A stretch of DNA of 64,000 nt. Origin: UBA2144 sp964506185. GTDB lineage: Bacteria; Patescibacteriota; Gracilibacteria; Peribacterales; Peribacteraceae. Numbering within the stretch: the stretch's first letter is position 1; the number at the start of each line of letters is the position of its first letter. Below the pieces are notes generated by a model. The model searched no databases, was not told the origin of the DNA, and saw only the letters and a list, made by a program, of their open reading frames with translations. Shown in pieces: positions 14,807-23,502 of the stretch. The stretch spans positions 1 through 64,000 of the forward strand of contig CAZDKL010000002.1 of assembly GCA_964506185.1 (NCBI GenBank). Direction: 5' to 3'. The position numbers were made by a program, and so were the translations under genes.

Positions 14807-15131
14807 TTGACCAGTACATATTTGTCATTAGAATGCTCGAGCTTGACCGTTTGATCTCTCTCAGATAGCTCTTACCAGCCTTTCACACTTTCTGCCATTT
14901 CAAACCTTTTTTGTTTTTCGGGCCTTGGCAGAGGCATGACGTAACGAGTTTTGTAAGAGTAGATCTGCTCCTCGTGAGTCTTCTGAGGTTGGACAAGTTA
15001 AGTATTTGCCTCCTTTACATCCGCTTCGCAATAATCGGGCCAGAGTCGCCAAGTGATCCCTGTTTCAAATCCAAGAGCCGACACCCCCGGGAACAATACC
15101 CATGCGATGAAGAGTCTAGGAGGCTCTTTTT
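14807..15131 (+). ncRNA. Candidate transcription unit without ORF
   Basis: TTGACC (14807-14812), a 16-nt spacer and TAGAAT (14829-14834) form a promoter. About 280 nt later the hairpin AGAGTCT-AGG-AGGCTCT plus Ts (15111-15131) forms a terminator. Between them is only a poor 78-residue frame from 14911. It could be a stable RNA or a leader of the flippase gene that starts 31 nt on. Confidence 0.4.
15111..15131 (+). terminator. Rho-independent terminator before the flippase gene
   Basis: A seven-pair stem with one G-T wobble (AGAGTCT/AGGCTCT) and a 3-nt loop is followed by a T-run. It lies 31 nt before the next start codon. Confidence 0.6.
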
Positions 15132-15162
15132 AATTATCTGCAACTAACTGTAAGCTATCTTC

Positions 15163-16611
15163 ATGTCCTCGAAACAAATCGCTACATCAACTTTCTGGCA
15201 GCTCGCGAGCCAAGTTGCTATGGCAGCTTTAAGTATTATTACAGTTAAGTTTGTTGCAATGGGACTAAGTAAAGAACTTGCCGGGGTATACAACTCCGCA
15301 TATGGCTTCCTTCAACTCTTTGGAATACTTGCTGACTTTGGTTTATACGCCGTTGCAGTTAAAGAGGTCAGTCGTTCTGAGAGAAGAGAGGAGGTATTAG
15401 GCGCGATAATAATCCTCAGATGTATTACTCTTGTGATTTCTTTAGGCGCTGCACTCGTATTCATTTGGATTATCCCCGCATGGAAGGGAACTCCTCTTCC
15501 TTTGAGCGTTACAATCGCATCACTTGTTCCATTCTTCACATTGCTTGCAGGAATTATTCGAACAGTCTTCCAGGTTAATTACAAAATGCACTTTGTTTTT
15601 ATCGCTGAAGTATCACAGCGAGTTCTTGCAGCAATTTTGATGGGACTTTTTATCATGCTTGGAATTCGCGGAAGTCACGATCTACATCACCTACACCTCT
15701 TCCTGTATATCGGAGGAATTGGTGCGTTTCTTCTTTTCTTTTTGTCACTGACTTATGGAAATCGGCTGATGAAGATAAAACCTCACTGGGATCCAGAGCT
15801 TTTAAAGAGACTAATGAAGTCCGCTGCGCCTTTTGGAATCGCATTTCTTTGTATGGCACTCTATCGCGAGTTTGACATAACGCTGATCGCGCTCCTCAGA
15901 GATGACTTTGAACTGCAAAATGCTTACTACGGATTCGTCACTCGCATAATGGGTATGGGCTTTTTGATTCCAACATTCATCCTTAACTCAACTCTTCCAA
16001 TCTTAAGCGAAAGAGACTCTAAGGGTGAGGATACTAAATCACTTCTTGGAAAAACTTTCCTGATAATAATGATATTCGGTTCGATCACTCTTCTGTTCTC
16101 TACTCTTTGGTCACGTCCAATTATTCAGTTACTGACTACCGAGGCTTATCTGAGTACGCCAGCTCGTCCAGGAGCAGACACGGCTCTCAGATTGATGAGC
16201 ATCCCAATGTTCTTGAATGGAATAATTCTGTTTGGCTTCTATAGCCTCCTTACAAAAAATAGTTGGAGGAAGTTGGTACTAACTTTGCTGCTTGGTGTAG
16301 TCATTTCACTAACTATGAATTTGGTTCTTATTCCCAGCCACGGATTTGTCGGCGCAGCATACACATCAATTACAGTTCATTCAGTATTGGCCATCATACT
16401 TCTTTTCTTCGGAGCCAAGGCAATGCCATTTAAATTAAACCAGGTTGAGATTTCCCAATGGATTTTATTCACAGCTCTCCTTGGTATAGGACTTTGGACA
16501 TTTAAGCCTTTTATGATTGGAGAAATTAGAACAATAATCGGGCTTGGTGCTATGAGCATATATATGGGAGCACTTATGTTGCTTCTAAGGTTTAATAAGT
16601 TGGTGAAGTAG
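15163..16611 (+). CDS. Oligosaccharide flippase-type (MOP superfamily) membrane protein
   Basis: The 482 residues form about 12-14 hydrophobic helices. The opening STFWQLASQVAMAALSIITVKFVAMGLSKE is typical of Wzx/RfbX-type exporters. Charged loops such as RSERREEV and LLKRLMKSAAPFGIAFL repeat the half-domain start seen in the family. It would move lipid-linked glycans across the cytoplasmic membrane, consistent with the glycan genes at 23.5 and 33-37 kb. It stands alone after the non-coding block. Confidence 0.85.
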   Translation: MSSKQIATSTFWQLASQVAMAALSIITVKFVAMGLSKELAGVYNSAYGFLQLFGILADFGLYAVAVKEVSRSERREEVLGAIIILRCITLVISLGAALVFIWIIPAWKGTPLPLSVTIASLVPFFTLLAGIIRTVFQVNYKMHFVFIAEVSQRVLAAILMGLFIMLGIRGSHDLHHLHLFLYIGGIGAFLLFFLSLTYGNRLMKIKPHWDPELLKRLMKSAAPFGIAFLCMALYREFDITLIALLRDDFELQNAYYGFVTRIMGMGFLIPTFILNSTLPILSERDSKGEDTKSLLGKTFLIIMIFGSITLLFSTLWSRPIIQLLTTEAYLSTPARPGADTALRLMSIPMFLNGIILFGFYSLLTKNSWRKLVLTLLLGVVISLTMNLVLIPSHGFVGAAYTSITVHSVLAIILLFFGAKAMPFKLNQVEISQWILFTALLGIGLWTFKPFMIGEIRTIIGLGAMSIYMGALMLLLRFNKLVK

Positions 16612-16704
16612 TTGCCATTTCTAAAATTTGTGATATAACAGATCAGCAACTTACTGGTCCATTACACGTTTCCGTTTGTTTGGCATATGAAAGGAACAAG
16701 TGCC

Positions 16705-17082
16705 ATGAAGAGTCTGTTTATGTTTAGTACGAGACCTGGGCTTAGGGGAATGTACGATTCACTGCTCCCGAAGCTCCATCTCAGTCCGGACGATTGCGAG
16801 TTCGCTTGTAACACCGGGCAGACGCTGGCGATGTGTGAGGAGGGGCCCGATCAGCGCGACGTCTTCATTGTGGACGTTATGACCGGACTACACGAAAAGC
16901 AGTTGGGGATCATAGCAGCGATTCACGCCGCTCATCCGGAAGCAAAGATCTTGGCTATGGCAAGCGGTGATGAAATGGAAGCCCGAGCCAAAGAAGCCGG
17001 TGCAGATGCATTTCTGCGCTTCGGCGGGGGAAGTATGGCGGATGCCATCAGACACCTCGTTCCTGCCGATGCCCCGGCATAG
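16705..17082 (+). CDS. Receiver-like protein on a GC-rich island
   Basis: Starting at the second Met (16705), because AAAGGA precedes it at normal distance, the product has 125 residues. VFIVDVMTG places an Asp where receivers are phosphorylated. ILAMASGDE and an Ala-rich helix, then ADAFLRFGG, follow the beta4-alpha4-beta5 pattern, but the conserved Lys is replaced by Arg. GC content is clearly above the neighbours and a Shine-Dalgarno is present, both unusual here. A stable stem (17121-17154) follows. Two-component signalling is likely but unproven. Confidence 0.55.
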   Translation: MKSLFMFSTRPGLRGMYDSLLPKLHLSPDDCEFACNTGQTLAMCEEGPDQRDVFIVDVMTGLHEKQLGIIAAIHAAHPEAKILAMASGDEMEARAKEAGADAFLRFGGGSMADAIRHLVPADAPA

Positions 17083-17120
17083 TTGCCCTGGATTTGCGGT
17101 TTCGACCGCGGATCCGCCAC

Positions 17121-17154
17121 CCAGCACCGTTTTGCTCACGCGAGACGGTGCTGG
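17121..17154. terminator. GC-rich hairpin after the receiver-like gene
   Basis: CCAGCACCGT and ACGGTGCTGG form a perfect 10-bp stem with a 14-nt loop. There is no T-run, so termination is uncertain. Confidence 0.45.
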
Positions 17155-17181
17155 AGCCATAAATTCACCACTCAGGCCAGA

Positions 17182-17210
17182 TTGATCTGAAGACGGTTTT
17201 TTGCTATAAT
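17182..17210 (+). promoter_or_regulatory. Promoter of the poly-Asp protein gene
   Basis: TTGATC and TATAAT are separated by 17 bp. The start codon is 23 nt beyond the -10 box. Confidence 0.65.
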
Positions 17211-17233
17211 AATCACGAAAACACAAAATACAT

Positions 17234-19324
<2,091 letters not shown>

Positions 19325-19342
19325 TAATGTTACATATTGTGT

Positions 19343-19372
19343 GTTCCGCTTCGGAGCGGAACGTCTTTTTGC
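19343..19372 (+). terminator. Terminator after the poly-Asp gene
   Basis: GTTCCGCT-TCGG-AGCGGAAC, a perfect stem with a tetraloop, is followed by a T-rich run. It is also the first half of the composite element at 19343-19502. Confidence 0.7.
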
Positions 19373-19502
19373 TTTTTTGTAAGCTGAAAAGTCTAGAAGC
19401 TAAAAAGATTTTTTTGAAAGAGTATTGACTGGCAAGTTGCGACTGACACAATACTTGCAACCCGCCCACCCTGAGCCCATACCCCACCCCGGGGGGAGGG
19501 GT
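19343..19502 (+). repeat. Composite ~160-bp element, copy 2
   Basis: It runs GTTCCGC hairpin, 98-bp spacer with CTGAAAAGTCTAG and GTATTGACTGG, then the CCCGCCCACCCTGA...CCCCGGGGGGAGGGGTG hairpin region (19461-19502). Spacer length and boxes match the copies at 11 and 46.7 kb. Confidence 0.8.
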
Positions 19503-19563
19503 GCGCCTTCGTCTCAGATCACATCAAATAGCTCAAATCTTTTTGTGCTATTGTTGTAACTTT

Positions 19564-20373
19564 ATGAATAAAAAACTCCTTGTAGCCGGCATCGTCATAA
19601 TCACACTTGCCTTGACTACCCGCGAACTCACCCTCCTTTCCGACGGGAAGCTCCACGTATACATCTTGGACATCGGCCAAGGCGACTCGGCACTGATCAT
19701 CACTCCGATCGGCAAACAAATGCTCATTGACGGCGGGCCTGACCTATCTACTCTTGAACATCTTGGAAAGTACATGCCGTTTTTTGATCGATCAATTGAT
19801 CTGATAGTCCTAACTCATCCTCATGCCGATCATCTGACTGCATTGCCCGAGGTTCTTAAGAGATACAAAGTAAATAATATCCTGATGGCAATGTCTGAGT
19901 CTAAAAATGCTCGCTACAGATCATTTTTAAACGAGGCATCCAAGCAAAACATTCCTATTATTGTTTCCAATCCCGAAAATGATTTTATCTTGGAAGATGA
20001 GATTCGGATTGATGTCATCTGGCCACACATCTCGCAAAAAACCCTGAACAATTCATCAGTCGTACTTAAACTTCTATATAAAGAGCATTCGATTTTGTTA
20101 ACAGGAGATATTGAAGAGGAAGCTGAGCATGCAATCCTCAGAAACGGTGCTGATGTTAGTGCAAACATCTTAAAAGTCGCACATCACGGTTCGCGCACAT
20201 CATCATCAACTCAGTTTTTAAAGAAAGTCGATCCTGAATTGGCGCTGATTTCGGTGGGGGAGGGTAATAGATACGGCCATCCTTCGCCTGAGATTATAAA
20301 AAAGCTAAAAAACATGAATATCAAAGTCAGAACGACCGAGTCCGGCGGGACGCTTCATCTGGAGCTGAAATGA
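19564..20373 (+). CDS. ComEC-like metallo-beta-lactamase-fold protein, membrane-anchored
   Basis: The start MNKKLL was taken because the longer frame begins inside the upstream repeat. The 269 residues open with one hydrophobic helix, then LDIGQGDSALIITP, IDGG, LTHPHADH (metal HxHxDH), LTGDIEEEAE, KVAHHGS and a C-terminal ESGGTLHLEL. This is the pattern of the C-terminal domain of ComEC, here without the channel domain. The domain is probably outside the membrane. Nuclease or phosphodiesterase activity in DNA uptake is possible but unproven. Confidence 0.82.
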   Translation: MNKKLLVAGIVIITLALTTRELTLLSDGKLHVYILDIGQGDSALIITPIGKQMLIDGGPDLSTLEHLGKYMPFFDRSIDLIVLTHPHADHLTALPEVLKRYKVNNILMAMSESKNARYRSFLNEASKQNIPIIVSNPENDFILEDEIRIDVIWPHISQKTLNNSSVVLKLLYKEHSILLTGDIEEEAEHAILRNGADVSANILKVAHHGSRTSSSTQFLKKVDPELALISVGEGNRYGHPSPEIIKKLKNMNIKVRTTESGGTLHLELK

Positions 20374-20374
20374 G

Positions 20375-20395
20375 TGTATGTACATTGTACATACA
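20375..20395. repeat. 21-bp perfect palindrome, copy 2
   Basis: Identical to 2337-2357 (arms TGTATGTACA/TGTACATACA). It begins 1 nt after the stop codon of the preceding gene. Confidence 0.7.
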
Positions 20396-20454
20396 GCCCG
20401 AAAATGTCTGCCATTCGTTTCCCTCATTGGGCTTTTGGCCCTAGAATTTCCCCA

Positions 20455-21756
20455 ATGAAGGTCCTATTACTCATTGCTGGCAGATCGGTACGTTTCTGGC
20501 CTCTAAGCGAAAAAACGCTATTTCCTATATGTGGGACCAATCTACTCGAAACGACCACAGAAAGGCTAAAAAAGGCTGGTCTGACCGATATTATACTCGC
20601 TGGAGGAGCTCACAATCTGGAGCTTGTTGCAGGTTCTGGATTCCCCACAATCGAACAAAAAGACCTCAAACTTGGTATGCGTGGTGCGCTTCTAGATGCA
20701 CTGCCCGGTATTGGATCCGAGTCTGTAATGATCGTGTGTGTAAACGATGTGATTGATCCTTCTGCTTACAAGAACTTAGTTGAGAAATGTCAGAGCCCCG
20801 ATGTTCAGGGTGCTCTCCTTGCACAGAAGGTCAACCGATATTTCCCGGGTGGATATCTGGAAGTTGATGGGAAAAGAATCACCGGAATAATTGAAAAGCC
20901 GGGAGAAGGAAATGAACCAAGCGACCTTGTGAATATTGTTGCACATGTACATAAGGATGCATCAGTTCTTTTGGAAGCTTTAAAGGAGGCTCCAGCTAAA
21001 GATGACGGATACGAAATTGCTCTTGATCAACTATTTAAGAAGTACATTTACTCCGCAGTTCCTTATGAAGGTGTATGGCAAGCAGTTAAATACCCATGGC
21101 ACATGCTTAAGCTGCTCCCTATTCTGCTCTCTGAGACAAAGGAGCAAAATATACATGAATCAGCACAGGTTCACCCGACTGCGGTCATTGATGGGCCTGT
21201 AATTCTCTCGGAAGGTGCAAAAGTCTTCCCGCATGCGACTGTTAGGGGCCCTTGTTATATAGGACCTAATAGCATCGTCGCCAATAATGCATTGGTCCGT
21301 GATTCAAGTATCGGATCTGATTGTGTTGTAGGTTATTCAAGTGAGGTGAAGGCTAGTGTATTCGCTGACCACGTCTGGACTCACACAACCTACATCGGAG
21401 ATAGTATAATTGGATCTAATGTTTCCTTTGGTGCGGGCAGTGCTACTGGAAACCTCAGACTCGACGAGGCGGAGATCTCCTCGATTGTTAAAGGAGATAA
21501 AGTTAAGACAGGGCTAAATAAGTTTGGAACTGTAATAGGTGCCGATTGCAGACTTGGCATCCATACCGGAATTAATCCGGGGGTTAAAATTGGATCAGGC
21601 ACATTTGTAAGTAGCCATGTGCTGATATCGGAGGATGTTCCTGACAAAAGTTTTGTAACAATGAAAAAAGATGAAATGAAGGTAAGAGAGAACAAAATGA
21701 TCGTGCCAGGAGCCGATGAGAGGGAGGGGTTTAGAAAAAGGGCTATTGGCAATTAG
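20455..21756 (+). CDS. Sugar-1-phosphate nucleotidyltransferase with beta-helix domain
   Basis: The Met before KVLLLIAGRSVRFWPLSEKTLFPICG is taken as start, since it opens the nucleotide-binding motif. Residues 1-220 are a Rossmann-like NTP-transferase. Residues 235-400 are hexapeptide repeats (VHPTAVIDGPVILSEGAKVFPHATVRGPCYIGPN) forming a left-handed beta-helix, as in GlmU-type and mannose-1-phosphate guanylyltransferase-like enzymes. The sugar is unknown; GDP-mannose or UDP-GlcNAc supply would fit the glycan genes. Its last codons and stop (RAIGN-stop) lie in a repeat element (21742-21819). Confidence 0.85.
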   Translation: MKVLLLIAGRSVRFWPLSEKTLFPICGTNLLETTTERLKKAGLTDIILAGGAHNLELVAGSGFPTIEQKDLKLGMRGALLDALPGIGSESVMIVCVNDVIDPSAYKNLVEKCQSPDVQGALLAQKVNRYFPGGYLEVDGKRITGIIEKPGEGNEPSDLVNIVAHVHKDASVLLEALKEAPAKDDGYEIALDQLFKKYIYSAVPYEGVWQAVKYPWHMLKLLPILLSETKEQNIHESAQVHPTAVIDGPVILSEGAKVFPHATVRGPCYIGPNSIVANNALVRDSSIGSDCVVGYSSEVKASVFADHVWTHTTYIGDSIIGSNVSFGAGSATGNLRLDEAEISSIVKGDKVKTGLNKFGTVIGADCRLGIHTGINPGVKIGSGTFVSSHVLISEDVPDKSFVTMKKDEMKVRENKMIVPGADEREGFRKRAIGN

Positions 21757-21819
21757 CTATTGGCAATTAGCTGCTTTTTAAAAAGCCAATAGCCAAATGC
21801 CAACCTGCCAATAGCTGCT
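21742..21819. repeat. TTGGCAATTAGC fold-back element
   Basis: Two direct copies of TATTGGCAATTAGCT face AAAGCCAATAGCC and TGCCAATAGCTGC across CTTTTTAAAAAG. It carries the stop codon of the upstream gene and resembles the GCAGATTAGC elements. Confidence 0.65.
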
Positions 21820-21839
21820 TGTATCAACAAAAAAGACTA

Positions 21840-22267
21840 ATACATGTGTACTTTCCATATAAAAGTTATCCCCACCCCCTGTGTATTACCCGTTTTCCAC
21901 ACCCATGTGGATAACAGGTGGAACCTCAGGATTTTGGTTTATACAAGCCATTTTCTCCCCATATTTAACTTAACCTTAACTTTTCTGGTATTCCACAAGT
22001 TTTCCACACTTAAAGCAGACAACATATTTGCACTTACACAGTAAATTGGGCTTTGCCACAGGCTCGTTGTTCAATTTATTAGAAATAGTTTTCCTTTATA
22101 CATAAGCTAAAACTCCTTCTTAATTTGCTTTCAGTCTTCCGTTCTTTCGGTCTTAAAATTAACCAATTTTTCCACACATCACACCTTAAAACTCTAATAT
22201 TCGGTAAGCCCTTATTATTATTACTATTTATATATATACTTACTACCTTTTTTATTACTATAGGGAT
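21840..22267. other. oriC: Probable replication origin (oriC)
   Basis: This AT-rich gene-free stretch lies just before dnaN. It contains a perfect DnaA box on the minus strand (TGTGGATAA, 21906-21914). Near-matches are TTATCCCCA (21866), TTTTCCACA (21893, 22000 and 22168) and TATTCCACA (21989). An AT-only stretch (about 22213-22262, TTATTATTATTACTATTTATA) could be the unwinding element. No dnaA gene is adjacent. Confidence 0.7.
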
Positions 22268-23431
22268 ATGAAGTTTTCCTCACCTACCTCCGAGTTGCTC
22301 AATTCTTTACATCTTGTAAGTCGAGCAATAAGCAACCAACAAGCACTTCCAATTCTTGGAAATATTTTAATCGAAGCAGAAGGAAAAAGATGTACGGTAA
22401 GTGCAACTGATCTTGAGCTGAGTATTATTACAAGCTTCGAAGCGAATATAGAAAATGAAGGGTCAATAACAGTGCCGGCAAAAGCAATACTAAACTTCGC
22501 TCAATATAATACTGACGACGAAGTACTACTAGAAACAAGCGAAGGCACACAACTCAAATGCACATCAGCTCATGCTAAAACAATAATTGCAGGAGAAGCC
22601 GCATCAGAATATCCAACAATTGCTCCTGTAGAAAAAGAGGAGTCATTCTCCATTGAGTCAGAGCCACTAATAGATGCTCTAAACATGGTCACATTTGCTT
22701 CAGCAAAATCCACACTCAGACCAGTTCTTTCTGGTGTGTATCTAAGGGCCGAGAAAGACAATCTAATATTTGTAGCAACAGACAGCTACAGACTTTCTGA
22801 GTACAAGGTGCCAATGAAAGGAGGAAAGACAGATCTTTCATGTATTATTCCTGCAAAGGTTCTTGAGGAGCTAAAGGGAATTGTGGGAGGATCGAAAAAA
22901 GATGGAGCAAAAAAAGAAGGCGAGGAAACAGATGAGACAAAAGAAGCAGAAGTAAAAAAGGTTGAGATAGCAATGAGTAGCCAGCAAATAGAGCTTAATG
23001 TTGGGCCAACCAAGCTTCTATCTAGGTTAATAGAAGGAAAGTTCCCGGATTACCAACAAATCATTCCCAAAGAAACAAAAACTAAAGTAATTATTTCTAC
23101 AAAAGAATTAACAACAGTCATTAAGCGTATGCATTATTTTGCCAAGGAGATTAACAACAACCTGACGTTTGGATTTGCAAAGAAAAAAGTGCATATTGCC
23201 ACTCCTCAAACCCAGATGGGTAAGGATGAAGCCGATTTGGATGTATCTGTAGACGGAGACGCAAATAAGATTGCACTTAGCTCTTCATACTTACTTGATT
23301 TCCTAACCCATGTGACAGGAGATGAAGTAAAAGTTCATATTACAGACAGTATGCACCCCGCAGTATTCTACATTCCATCGGACGATCGGTGCTTGCATCT
23401 TGTAATGCCTCTCAGGCTTCAGGAGGATTGA
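22268..23431 (+). CDS. dnaN: DNA polymerase III sliding clamp (beta subunit)
   Basis: DnaN forms the ring that tethers polymerase III to DNA. The 387 residues show the three clamp folds: LLNSLHLVSRAISNQQALPILGNILIEA, then LIDALNMVTFASAKSTLRPVLSGVYLRA with ATDSYRLSEYKVPM, and a C-terminal domain ending HPAVFYIPSDDRCLHLVMPLRL. A charged insert of about 30 residues (KKDGAKKEGEETDETKEAEVKK, about 214-235) interrupts the second domain. It is the first gene downstream of the probable origin. Confidence 0.97.
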   Translation: MKFSSPTSELLNSLHLVSRAISNQQALPILGNILIEAEGKRCTVSATDLELSIITSFEANIENEGSITVPAKAILNFAQYNTDDEVLLETSEGTQLKCTSAHAKTIIAGEAASEYPTIAPVEKEESFSIESEPLIDALNMVTFASAKSTLRPVLSGVYLRAEKDNLIFVATDSYRLSEYKVPMKGGKTDLSCIIPAKVLEELKGIVGGSKKDGAKKEGEETDETKEAEVKKVEIAMSSQQIELNVGPTKLLSRLIEGKFPDYQQIIPKETKTKVIISTKELTTVIKRMHYFAKEINNNLTFGFAKKKVHIATPQTQMGKDEADLDVSVDGDANKIALSSSYLLDFLTHVTGDEVKVHITDSMHPAVFYIPSDDRCLHLVMPLRLQED

Positions 23432-23502
23432 GGTCAAGAAGATTGATGAATTGTTTTAGAAAATTGTGAATAGATAAATAACTCTCTAAACTGAACGACA
23501 AT

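Larger units (their letters stand above)
14168..15162. other. Non-coding kilobase with structured RNA signals
   Basis: No ORF with plausible coding character fills this stretch. It holds a CCTCTCCC repeat (14231-14280), a folded block ending in seven Ts (14366-14514), a second folded block (14659-14757), and a third unit with a promoter (14807-14834) and terminator (15111-15131). Composition is GC-richer than most spacers here. Confidence 0.6.

Noticed and set aside
14911..15147. 78-residue frame before the flippase gene
   Set aside because: Poor composition, no ribosome site, and it crosses the terminator at 15111-15131.
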